Below, in pieces: positions 46,930 through 54,728 of a DNA stretch of 64,000 bases. The notes beneath the pieces are model-generated. The model did no database searches. It had not been told where the DNA came from and saw only the letters and a program-made list of their open reading frames with translations. The DNA comes from Aquabacterium sp029268225. Its GTDB lineage: Bacteria; Pseudomonadota; Gammaproteobacteria; Burkholderiales; Burkholderiaceae_C. Position 1 is the stretch's first letter, and each line of letters begins with the position of its first letter. Both the position numbers and the translations under genes were made by a program. Location of the stretch: the NCBI RefSeq assembly GCF_037482285.1, contig NZ_JBBEYB010000001.1, forward strand, positions 372,001 to 436,000. Reading direction: 5' to 3'.

Positions 46930-48561
46930 TCAGTCCTTTTTGGACTGCCCGGCCTTGCGGGCCTTGTGCTTGCCCTGACCCTTACTCTTGCGCTTGGCTT
47001 GGCTCTTGCCGGGCCGCGCCGGAGCGGTCTCGGGGCTCAGAATGCGGTCCCAGGCACCGGCATGTACGCCATCGGGCAGCCCGCGCGCCAGTTCGGCCTC
47101 CAGCCGTTCGCACACGGTGCGCAGCACCTTGACCCGCGCATAGCGCTTGTCATCCGACTCGACCAGCGTCCACGGGGCTTCGCCGGTACTGGTGCGCTCG
47201 ACCATGTCGCACACCGCCTGTTGATAGGCATCCCACTTGTCGCGGTTGCGCCAGTCCTCTTCGGTGATCTTGAAGCGTTTGAACGGCACCTTGGCCCGCT
47301 CCTCGAAGCGCCGCAGCTGCTCGTCGCGGCTGGTCTGCAGCCAGAACTTGATGACGATGATGCCCGCGGCACTGAGCTCGTGCTCGAAGTCATTGATCTC
47401 GCTGTAGGCGCGCAGCCAGTCGCTCTCGCTGCAAAAACCTTCCACGCGCTCCACCAGCACGCGGCCATACCAGGTGCGGTCGAAGATCGTCAGGTGCCCG
47501 CGGCGCGGCAGGTGGTGCCAGAAGCGCCACAGATAAGGCTGCGCCTTCTCGGCCTCATTGGGGGCGGCCACCGGCACGATCTGGTACTGCCTCGCATCCA
47601 GCGCTGCGGAGATACGCCGGATCGCGCCTCCCTTGCCGGCCGCATCGGCCCCTTCGAAGGCGCACACCAGCGCCCGGTCCTTGAAGCGCGGATCGCGCAT
47701 CAGCTCGAACAGGCGCGCCTGCCAGCGCGACAGCTCGCTCTCGTACTGGCGCTCCTCCATCTTGAGCGTCAGGTCCAGCTCGGTCAGCACATTGCGACCG
47801 TCGGTGTCCACGCGCACCATCGGGGCCACCGGCGGGCGGGCGGGCTCCGGGCTGGCCAGGCGCGCACGGATCGCGTCCAGCATCACCTTGCCGACCGTCA
47901 GGTGGCGGTAGCGGTCGTCGCTGCCGTCCAGCACCACCCACGGCGCCTGCGGCGTGTTGGTCATGCGCAGCATGTGGCCCGCGGCCTCTTGCAGCTTGTC
48001 AAAGGTCTTGAGGCGGTCCCAGTTCCATTGCGTCACGCGCCAGGCGGTGCGGGGGGCGCTGGCCAGCGATTTCAGGCGCTTGCGCTGCGCATCCTTGGTC
48101 AGGTGGAACCAGAACTTCAGCACCAGCGCGCCTTCGTTGACCAGCATGGCCTCGAAGCGGTTGATCTGGTCGGCGCGCGCGTCCAGCTCCTTGAGCGACA
48201 TGTGGCCCAGCAGGCGCTCGCGGATCGGGTCGGAATACCAGGAGCCGGCAAAGATGCCGATGCGGCCCTTCGGGGGCAGCGAGCGCCAGTAGCGCCACAT
48301 GTGCGGGCGCTCGCGTTCTTCGTCGGTGGGGTCGGCAAAGGCCAGCGTGGACAGAAAGCGCGGGTCCATCCACTCGTAGAGCAGGTTGATGGTCTCGCCC
48401 TTGCCCGCGCCATCCTGCCCGCTGATCAGCACCAGCACGGGCATCTTCTTGCGCTCGAACAGCTCGATCTGTGCGTCGAGCAAGGCGGCGCGCAAGGCGG
48501 GCACCTCGGCCTTGTACACGTCCTTGCTGATCTTGTGCCCGATGGCGGCCGACTCAAACAT
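46930..48561 (-). CDS. Tandem-domain polyphosphate kinase 2 (polyphosphate:AMP phosphotransferase type)
   Basis: 543 residues from the ATG at 48561, with GAGGAG upstream. Two PPK2 domains: domain 1 (about 10-230) with Walker A SGQDGAGKGE, domain 2 (about 275-490) with EGADAAGKGG and Walker B FDRTWYGRVLVERVEGF. In domain 1 the Walker B Asp is missing (IFAGSWYSD), so only the C-terminal half looks catalytic. Two-domain PPK2s phosphorylate AMP to ADP with polyphosphate. The Lys-rich C-terminal tail may bind polyphosphate. Last gene of the usp-NYN-PPK2 operon, 26 nt after the NYN gene. Confidence 0.92.
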   Translation of the reverse strand: MFESAAIGHKISKDVYKAEVPALRAALLDAQIELFERKKMPVLVLISGQDGAGKGETINLLYEWMDPRFLSTLAFADPTDEERERPHMWRYWRSLPPKGRIGIFAGSWYSDPIRERLLGHMSLKELDARADQINRFEAMLVNEGALVLKFWFHLTKDAQRKRLKSLASAPRTAWRVTQWNWDRLKTFDKLQEAAGHMLRMTNTPQAPWVVLDGSDDRYRHLTVGKVMLDAIRARLASPEPARPPVAPMVRVDTDGRNVLTELDLTLKMEERQYESELSRWQARLFELMRDPRFKDRALVCAFEGADAAGKGGAIRRISAALDARQYQIVPVAAPNEAEKAQPYLWRFWHHLPRRGHLTIFDRTWYGRVLVERVEGFCSESDWLRAYSEINDFEHELSAAGIIVIKFWLQTSRDEQLRRFEERAKVPFKRFKITEEDWRNRDKWDAYQQAVCDMVERTSTGEAPWTLVESDDKRYARVKVLRTVCERLEAELARGLPDGVHAGAWDRILSPETAPARPGKSQAKRKSKGQGKHKARKAGQSKKD

Positions 48562-48587
48562 GGTGCGTCTCCTCTGGTGTCGCGCCG

Positions 48588-50135
48588 TCAGGGCGCGTTT
48601 TGCTCGCTCACCACCCAGCCCAGCAGGGCGGCCCGGTCGGCGTCGCTGATGGTCATGCCCTCGCGCTCGCATGCGGCCAGCGCCACCCCGCAGGTGGTGG
48701 CCACGAGGTCGTCAAACGAGGTGGCCGACGTGGTCGGGTCGAAGCCGTTGAAGAGCAGCGCCCGCAGCAGCGCATGGATGTCGGGGCGGCTCACGCTCAC
48801 GTGTGCATCCAGGCACAGCTCGTGGATGCGCTTGCTGGTGTGTGCCAGGGCATAGGGCCCCTCGGCCAGCGCGGTCGACAGGGCCTGCAGCACGGCGCGG
48901 TACTTGTAGCCCGGCATGGCCGGCAGGTTGGCCACCTGCAGCATGGGCGCCACCTGCGGCCAGCGCGGGTCACGCGAGGGCAGGTCGCCCGCCGTGGCGG
49001 CCGACTGGCTGAGGAAATCGGTGCTGTGGCGCTGCAGGTCGAGGGCATGCCCCCCCAGGTGCGACCACGAGATCTCGACGCCCGGCGGGTGCAGCGTTTC
49101 CAGCAGGCGCTTGAAGGTGCCGTGGCCCAGCCAGTCGGTGTCGATGCCGGGGATGTGCTGGCGCACCAGATGCGCCAGTCGGGCCACCGCCACGGGCCGG
49201 GCCGAACTGGCCACCGCCTCGACAAGCAGGCGCTCGATCTGCGCGCGCGTGTCGGACGAGGCTGTGGCCGCGGGGGCGCTCGGCGGCGCGTCCACCCGTC
49301 CGTTGCGAGGTGTTTCGGTGGCGCCGGCACCGCGCAGGCGGCGCGGGTCATACAGCCAGTTGTTCTCGCGGTCGATGCGCAGCGGGTCCAGCGTCAGGTC
49401 GCGCAGGAAGCCGGTGAAGGTGCCGCGGCCAGCCCAGCGCGAGTCGGTCAGGCCCGGCACCTGCGTGGCCAGGATGCGCGTGAGCGCTGGCAGCATGATG
49501 GGCTCGGACGACTTGTCCATCACCGACCAGATCAGGGCTTCGGCCTGAGACAACAGGCTCTCGAAGTCCGGCGGGGCGGTCGGCGTCATCTCCTCATCGC
49601 CAAAGCCCAGGGCCTCGCTGACGAAGGCGTCGGGGTCGATGATGAGGTCCGACGAGGCGTCGTACGACGCCGAGGTGGCACCCGCCGCGAAGATGGTGGT
49701 GCGGCGATCGTCGCGCCGCAGCTTGCGCAGCACAGGCGTGAAATCGGCATCGGCCGAGAAGACGATGAACTCGTCGTAATGCGTGGGGCTTTGCAGCACA
49801 TCCACCATGTCCAGCACCATGTGGATGTCCGTGCTGGTCTTGCCGGCGGAAGTCATGGGCGGGCAGTCGGTGATCTCGAAACCCGCCTTGCTGAAACCAA
49901 AGCGAAAGCGCTGGTACATCACCGGGTTGAGATAGCAGCGCCGCACCAGGATGCGCCGTTGCACCGGGGCCTCGGGTGCCAGCGGCATGGCCAGTTGGGT
50001 CGTGACCCAGTTCAGCCAACGCAGCGGGTCGCTGGCGAAGGCCTCGGCATAGGCCACATCCAGGCGCCGCAGCCCGGAGTACACATTGTCAAAGTCGACA
50101 AACAGCGCGGACTTCAGGACCGAGGTGCCGCTCAT
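48588..50135 (-). CDS. NYN-domain putative RNase with two OST-HTH/LOTUS domains
   Basis: Protein of 515 residues; its ATG overlaps the stop of the universal stress gene (ATGA). N-terminal NYN/PIN-like domain (about 8-175) with the acidic set intact: ALFVDFDNVYSGL, STDIHMVLDMVD, VFSADADFTPVLRKL. Two LOTUS (OST-HTH) modules follow, about 195-268 (LTRILATQVPGLTDSRWAGR) and 298-372 (HLVRQHIPGIDTDWLGHGTF), then a ~140-residue helical C-terminus I do not recognise. NYN domains are metal-dependent RNases and LOTUS domains bind RNA (G-rich or G4 forms in studied cases), so it likely cuts or sequesters RNA under stress. Target unknown. Confidence 0.87.
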   Translation of the reverse strand: MSGTSVLKSALFVDFDNVYSGLRRLDVAYAEAFASDPLRWLNWVTTQLAMPLAPEAPVQRRILVRRCYLNPVMYQRFRFGFSKAGFEITDCPPMTSAGKTSTDIHMVLDMVDVLQSPTHYDEFIVFSADADFTPVLRKLRRDDRRTTIFAAGATSASYDASSDLIIDPDAFVSEALGFGDEEMTPTAPPDFESLLSQAEALIWSVMDKSSEPIMLPALTRILATQVPGLTDSRWAGRGTFTGFLRDLTLDPLRIDRENNWLYDPRRLRGAGATETPRNGRVDAPPSAPAATASSDTRAQIERLLVEAVASSARPVAVARLAHLVRQHIPGIDTDWLGHGTFKRLLETLHPPGVEISWSHLGGHALDLQRHSTDFLSQSAATAGDLPSRDPRWPQVAPMLQVANLPAMPGYKYRAVLQALSTALAEGPYALAHTSKRIHELCLDAHVSVSRPDIHALLRALLFNGFDPTTSATSFDDLVATTCGVALAACEREGMTISDADRAALLGWVVSEQNAP

Positions 50136-50989
50136 CGCAGCACCATCACGGGCACCGGGCTCAGGCGCAGCAAGGTGGTGGTCGTGCTGCCGACGATGAA
50201 CTCGCGGATGCGCGAGTGTCCGTAGGCGCCCATGGCCAGCAGGCTGCGCGGGCGCTGGCCCAGCAGGTTGAGGATCTCGGTTTCCGGCGTGCCCGGCGAC
50301 AGCAGGGTTTCGACGTGGCGGCCTTCGGCCTCCAGCTTCTGGCGGGCGGTCAGCAAGGTGGCACGGTTGTCCGGCGTGTCGTGTGCCACCATCAGCAGGG
50401 TCACCGGCAGGCCGGTGAGGATGGGACTGGCCGCCAGGCGCTCCACCACGCGTTGCGCGGTCGGGCTGCCGTCGTAGGCCACCACAATCTGATCGGGGGC
50501 CGTGAAGGTGTCTACAGGCACGACCAGCACCGTGCGGCTGACGCTGCGCACCACGCGCTCGATGTGGTGATCCAGGTGGCGACGTCCACGCGGTGCGGTG
50601 TCGCGGTTCTGGCCCAGCACGAAGACGCGGGCGTCGTTTTGCCAGGCCTGAGTGGCTTCGCTCAGCTCATCGGTGCGCACGACGCTCTCTACCTGGCTCA
50701 GGCCGGCTTCGGCGGCGCGCGCCTGTACCGCGCTGACCATGCGACGGCCGGCCTCCTGAGCCAGTTGGGTGCGTTGTGCATCGAGTTCGCTGAGTTGCTG
50801 CAGCAGCACGTCGGGGGCGCCCAGGCCGATGGCGGCGTTGGCATCCAGGCCAGTGGCCAGACCCACCTGGGGTTCGACCACATGGGCCAGCATCAGGGGG
50901 CAGGACAGGCGCAGGGCTGCCCAGGCTGCTGCATCGATCACGGCGGTGGTGTTGGCGCGGCCGTCAATGCAGGCGTAGACCTTGTTCAT
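50132..50989 (-). CDS. Tandem universal stress protein (UspA family)
   Basis: 285 residues from the ATG at 50989 (KVYACIDG start), after which the fold begins at once. Two Usp domains: residues 1-148 and 150-285. The second holds the ATP-binding signature G-x2-G-x9-G-S/T (GAYGHSRIREFIVGSTTTTL); the first reads LGQNRDTAPRGRRHLDH, without the full motif. Usp tandems bind ATP or act as regulators in energy, oxygen or stress responses. First gene of an operon with a NYN-LOTUS nuclease and a PPK2. Confidence 0.93.
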   Translation of the reverse strand: MNKVYACIDGRANTTAVIDAAAWAALRLSCPLMLAHVVEPQVGLATGLDANAAIGLGAPDVLLQQLSELDAQRTQLAQEAGRRMVSAVQARAAEAGLSQVESVVRTDELSEATQAWQNDARVFVLGQNRDTAPRGRRHLDHHIERVVRSVSRTVLVVPVDTFTAPDQIVVAYDGSPTAQRVVERLAASPILTGLPVTLLMVAHDTPDNRATLLTARQKLEAEGRHVETLLSPGTPETEILNLLGQRPRSLLAMGAYGHSRIREFIVGSTTTTLLRLSPVPVMVLR

Positions 50990-51036
50990 GTGTGTGCTTC
51001 GTCTGTGAGGTCGTTGAAATTCTAAGTCGGGGTCGA

Positions 51037-51090
51037 CATATCGAATCCTTCGCATCATGCGCCTGGATTTTTCTGATTTTCACGATATGT
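51037..51090. promoter_or_regulatory. Inverted repeat ACATATCG/CGATATGT in a divergent promoter
   Basis: ACATATCG (51037-51044) and its exact complement (51083-51090) flank a 38-bp spacer between the usp operon (start 50989) and the zinc-ribbon gene (start 51140). The symmetry and AT-rich character within GC-rich DNA suggest a shared promoter with bound regulator. No known consensus assigned. Confidence 0.45.
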
Positions 51091-51139
51091 GTGGGGCGCT
51101 ATCGTTGAGCCCGTGTTGCGTGTTGCCGAGGAGTTCCCG

Positions 51140-51460
51140 ATGAAATGCCCCCATTGTCACGATGTCACCCTGGTCATGTCGGAGCGGCAGGGTGTGGAGA
51201 TCGACTACTGCCCGCAGTGCCGCGGCGTGTGGCTCGACCGCGGTGAGCTCGACAAGCTGATCGAGCGCAGCGCCCAGGTGTCCGCAGCCCCGGCTCCCCA
51301 GGCGTCCTATGCCTCCCAGCCTGCGGCCCCGGCGCCCCAGCCGGCACCCCCCCAGGCGCCTCAGCGTCCGCCGTATCACCGCGATTTCGACGATTCCGAC
51401 TTTGGCAAGCGCCAGGGCTACCGCAAGCCCAAGTCCTGGCTCAGTGAGATCTTCGACTGA
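51140..51460 (+). CDS. Zinc-ribbon (zf-TFIIB) protein
   Basis: 106 residues from ATG 51140, with GAGGAG upstream. N-terminal zinc ribbon with two CxxC knuckles, MKCPHCHDVTL and YCPQCRGVWLDRGELDKLIE; the latter is the zf-TFIIB/YgiW-type signature. A Pro/Ala/Gln-rich linker (about 60-85) leads to a basic C-terminal peptide KPKSWLSEIFD, which could be a docking tail. Function unknown; related proteins are co-regulated in heat or stress loci. Divergent from the usp operon. Confidence 0.85.
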   Translation: MKCPHCHDVTLVMSERQGVEIDYCPQCRGVWLDRGELDKLIERSAQVSAAPAPQASYASQPAAPAPQPAPPQAPQRPPYHRDFDDSDFGKRQGYRKPKSWLSEIFD

Positions 51461-51485
51461 GCCGGGCTGGACGGATGGGCCGGCC

Positions 51486-52616
51486 TCAGGCCTTGTCGGG
51501 CGAGTTGCTGTCGTGCTCGCCCTCTTCGTAGACCACGTTCGCGCGTCCCACCAGCAGCGGATCAGGCATGGGCACATGGCTCATGTCCTTGTTGGTGTAG
51601 GGCAGCTTGTGCAGCACGTAGCGCATGGCGTTGAGGCGCGCGCGCTTCTTGCAATCGCTCTTGATCACGGTCCAGGGTGCATCGGCCGTGTCGGTGTGGA
51701 AGAACATGGCCTCCTTGGCGCGGGTGTAGTCGTCCCACTTGCCGAGCGAGGCCAGGTCCACCGGGGAGAGCTTCCACTGCTTGAGCGGGTGGGTCTCGCG
51801 CTCCTTGAAGCGGCGGCGTTGCTCGTCACGGCTCACCGAGAACCAGAACTTGATCAGGTGCACGCCCGAGCGCACCAGGTTGCGCTCGAACTCGGGCGCC
51901 TGGCGCATGAATTCCTTGTACTCGGCATCCGAGCAAAAGCCCATCACCTTCTCGACCCCGGCGCGGTTGTACCAGCTGCGGTCGAACAGCACGATCTCAC
52001 CGGCGGTGGGCAGGTGTTGGACATAGCGCTGGAAGTACCACTGGCCACGCTCCACATCGCTGGGTTTTTCCAGCGCGACCACGCGGGCGCCCCGGGGGTT
52101 GAGGTGCTCCATCATGCGCTTGATGGTGCCGCCCTTGCCGGCGGCGTCACGCCCTTCAAACAGGATCACGACCTTCTGGCCCGAGGCCTTGACCCAGGCC
52201 TGCAGCTTGAGCAGTTCCACCTGCAGGCGGTACTTCTGCTTCTCGTAGGTCTTGCGGGCCATCAGGTTGCGATAGGGGTAGGCCGTCGCGTCGCGCCAGT
52301 GGGGGCTGAGCTCCTCGTCGGGGTGCACGGTCACCTCGGGCTCATCGAGCATGCCCTTGAGCGCGGCGCGCAGCACTTCGGCGTCATCGGGTGAGGCGCC
52401 CTTGAGCACCGACTCCAGTGCGTGCGCCAGGGTGGCGGGCGGCGTCTGTGTCACGATGTCGCGCAGGGCCTCCACCTGGGCGATCTGGCGGGCTTCGGTG
52501 GCCTGCTGGGCCACCTGCAAGGCCAGGCCCTCCGGTGTCCGGGCGGGGCTGATGTCGCCAGAGGCGGCGCGACGTGCGGCGGTGCGGGGGCGAGGCGTGG
52601 AAGAGGGGGCGGCCAT
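51486..52616 (-). CDS. ppk2: Single-domain polyphosphate kinase 2
   Basis: 376 residues from the ATG at 52616. Disordered N-terminal ~100 residues, then a PPK2 domain (about 120-355): Walker A FEGRDAAGKGGTIKRMMEHL, KPSDVERGQWYFQRY, Walker B FDRSWYNRAGVE, and lid SVSRDEQRRRFKERE. Here the Walker B Asp and all lid Arg residues are present, so it should be active, interconverting polyphosphate and nucleoside di-/triphosphates (class I). It is convergent with the zinc-ribbon gene, whose 3' end is 25 bp away. The second PPK2 within 6 kb. Confidence 0.93.
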   Translation of the reverse strand: MAAPSSTPRPRTAARRAASGDISPARTPEGLALQVAQQATEARQIAQVEALRDIVTQTPPATLAHALESVLKGASPDDAEVLRAALKGMLDEPEVTVHPDEELSPHWRDATAYPYRNLMARKTYEKQKYRLQVELLKLQAWVKASGQKVVILFEGRDAAGKGGTIKRMMEHLNPRGARVVALEKPSDVERGQWYFQRYVQHLPTAGEIVLFDRSWYNRAGVEKVMGFCSDAEYKEFMRQAPEFERNLVRSGVHLIKFWFSVSRDEQRRRFKERETHPLKQWKLSPVDLASLGKWDDYTRAKEAMFFHTDTADAPWTVIKSDCKKRARLNAMRYVLHKLPYTNKDMSHVPMPDPLLVGRANVVYEEGEHDSNSPDKA

Positions 52617-52788
52617 CGAGGAGCGTCTCCGAGATACGGGGTCAAAGGAGCAAGCGTACTCCGGTGACAAAGCGATGACGGAGATTGCCTTCTGGATTGC
52701 TCATATATTGGTTGCCGTGTGCGGCTTCACCTGGTGCGGGTGGCGCCCTGTTGTCCATTCTTTGATGCCTCACGGCTCCGTTGCGTCC

Positions 52789-53334
52789 ATGTCCTCTGAC
52801 CCTCTCACCGGGGCCGTTCGGCCCAATCGTCTGGCCCGTACGGTGGCCCGCTTCCTGCCGCTGCCCTCGGGCTTGCGGAGCTGGGTGGTCAGCTTTCTGT
52901 TGGGGCGCGCGGTGCCTCTGGTCGGCACGGCCGGCTTGCGTTTCGAGCAGATCACGTCGGGCCGGGTGGTGGTGCGCGTGGCCAACCGTCGCAAGGTGCA
53001 GAACCACATCGGCGGTGTGCATGCGGCCGGCATGGCCTTGCTGGCCGAAACGGCCACCGGCTTTTGCGTCGGCATGAACGTGCCCGACGACAAGCTGCCG
53101 CTCATCAAGTCCATGAAGGTGGATTTCGTGCGGCGCGCGGTGGGGGGCTTGACCGCCGCGGCCAGTCTGCAACCAGAGCAGATCGCCCTGATGCGGTCCC
53201 AGGACAAGGGTGAGGTGACCGTGCCGGTGGTCATCACCGATGAGTCGGGGCAGCAGCCCATTCAGGCGGAGATGGTCTGGGCCTGGGTGCCGAAACAAAA
53301 ACAGGTCAGCGCTCACCCCAACGGGCGGCTCTGA
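52789..53334 (+). CDS. DUF4442 hot-dog-fold protein (putative thioesterase)
   Basis: About 181 residues from the ATG at 52789; alternatives at 52765 and 52677 are in frame and none has a clear ribosome-binding site. The sequence NRRKVQNHIGGVHAAGMALLAETATG is the DUF4442/PaaI-like hot-dog helix with the usual Asn/His context, followed by FVRRAVGGLTAAASL strands. Family members are acyl-CoA thioesterase-like enzymes whose substrate is largely unknown. Soluble. It lies upstream of a lipoprotein gene, separated by 92 bp. Confidence 0.75.
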   Translation: MSSDPLTGAVRPNRLARTVARFLPLPSGLRSWVVSFLLGRAVPLVGTAGLRFEQITSGRVVVRVANRRKVQNHIGGVHAAGMALLAETATGFCVGMNVPDDKLPLIKSMKVDFVRRAVGGLTAAASLQPEQIALMRSQDKGEVTVPVVITDESGQQPIQAEMVWAWVPKQKQVSAHPNGRL

Positions 53335-53426
53335 CGTTTTCCCTGATGTTGCTGGACGACAGGGGTCCTGAGAATCCCGGTTGCCGGAACGTGGTTGTTT
53401 CGGTTTAGCCGAAAAGGGAAATCAGC

Positions 53427-54638
53427 ATGAAACGTTCCATGATCGCCGCGTTGGTCGCGGCCAGTTTGCTGGCCGCGTGCGGTGGTGGTGACAGTGGCAC
53501 CAACGGTGTGACCGCGGTCAAAGTGGTCGGCGCAAGTCTGGCCGACACAGGGACCTTTGGCTTCAAGTTCACCGTTCAGGCGAGCGCGATGGGGGAGTCC
53601 TACCGGGTGTACCCGGAGTGGGTGGCCCAGGCCTATAACCTGCCGACCTTGTGCTCGGCCTACGTGGCCACCGGGCCGAGCACCTTCGCCGTGCAGCCGG
53701 GATGTACCAACCATGCGGTGGCCGGCGCCGGCATCAATTTCGGGCGCTTGTCTGACACCAATGAAGACGAGGTCAGTGACACGTTCACCGCACTGCCGTC
53801 CGTGCCAGCGTCTCAGCTTTATCAACTGCAAGCGCTCGGCGCCCAGGGCTTTTCCTTTGGGGATTTGCTGATCGTGGGCGAAGGCTCGGCCAATGACACG
53901 GCCACCTTGGTCACGGCCTTCCTGACCGATCTGCAGACCGCCGGCACGCTGAACACCACCCTGTTCAGTCAGGTGGTCAATTCGCTGCTCGACAACGGCG
54001 AGGCCGTGTTGGCGCAAGGCCCCGTGGTGGCTGGGACGGCCTACATGGAGGGACTGGCCAAGGCCCTGGTGGATTCGGTGCGGACGAACGCCATCCAAAA
54101 CGGCGCTCGCCGGGTGCTGATTCTCAACACGCTGGACATCACCCGCACGCCCCGGTTCGAAGCCACGCTGGCCCAGATCGCCTCAGCGCCGGGCGGTTCG
54201 CCGGAGCAGGCCAATGCCGTACGCAATCTGGTCCGGGCCTGGATCAACGCCTACAACACGGCGCTGGTCAATGAAACGCGCCAGTTGCAGGGCCGGGTGG
54301 AGGTGTTCGACTTCTATGCCGTCTTCAACACGCAGCTGGCGGATCCTGCGGCCTATGGCTTGACCAACCTGACGCAGACCGTGTGTGACGAGACCTATGC
54401 CCAGGCTGACGATTACACCCCGACCTTGGCCACGGCAGGCGCCACATCGCTCAATGCCGGGCCGGTTCGAGCATCGTGTACCGACACGAATGCCTCTTCG
54501 ATCACACCCTCGGCTGGCACGGGCACCACATGGTGGACCACCTATCTGTTTGCCGACAACTTCCACCCCACGCCTCGCGGGCATGAGTTGCTGGGCAACC
54601 AGGTCAATCAGCGCCTGCGCCAATTGGGCTGGCTCTGA
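53427..54638 (+). CDS. GDSL/SGNH-like hydrolase lipoprotein
   Basis: Protein of 403 residues, ribosome-binding site AAAGGGAA; a small stem TTTCGG-tttag-CCGAAA (53398-53414) precedes it. Lipoprotein signal peptide with lipobox LLAAC. Block I reads VVGASLADTGTFG in place of GDSLSDTG; block III, IVGEGSANDT, keeps the GxxND Asn; block V is FADNFHPTPRGHELL with the catalytic Asp-His pair. This matches autotransporter-type GDSL esterases/lipases but without a beta-barrel. It would act at the outer membrane or periplasm on esters. The degraded block I lowers certainty about activity, though the Ser is retained. Confidence 0.82.
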   Translation: MKRSMIAALVAASLLAACGGGDSGTNGVTAVKVVGASLADTGTFGFKFTVQASAMGESYRVYPEWVAQAYNLPTLCSAYVATGPSTFAVQPGCTNHAVAGAGINFGRLSDTNEDEVSDTFTALPSVPASQLYQLQALGAQGFSFGDLLIVGEGSANDTATLVTAFLTDLQTAGTLNTTLFSQVVNSLLDNGEAVLAQGPVVAGTAYMEGLAKALVDSVRTNAIQNGARRVLILNTLDITRTPRFEATLAQIASAPGGSPEQANAVRNLVRAWINAYNTALVNETRQLQGRVEVFDFYAVFNTQLADPAAYGLTNLTQTVCDETYAQADDYTPTLATAGATSLNAGPVRASCTDTNASSITPSAGTGTTWWTTYLFADNFHPTPRGHELLGNQVNQRLRQLGWL

Positions 54639-54684
54639 TGGTGGGCGGCGCGTCCAGGCCGTTGTGCCACGCGCCATCAACAGC

Positions 54685-54706
54685 AAAGGGGCCCGCGGGC
54701 CCCTTT
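54685..54706. terminator. Bidirectional terminator, perfect 22-bp palindrome
   Basis: AAAGGGGCCC-gc-GGGCCCCTTT lies between the convergent esterase-like gene (stop 54638) and bioB (stop 54729), with short T-runs on both strands. Expected to end both transcripts. Confidence 0.8.
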
Positions 54707-54728
54707 GTCATGTGGCGTTGGCACCGGG

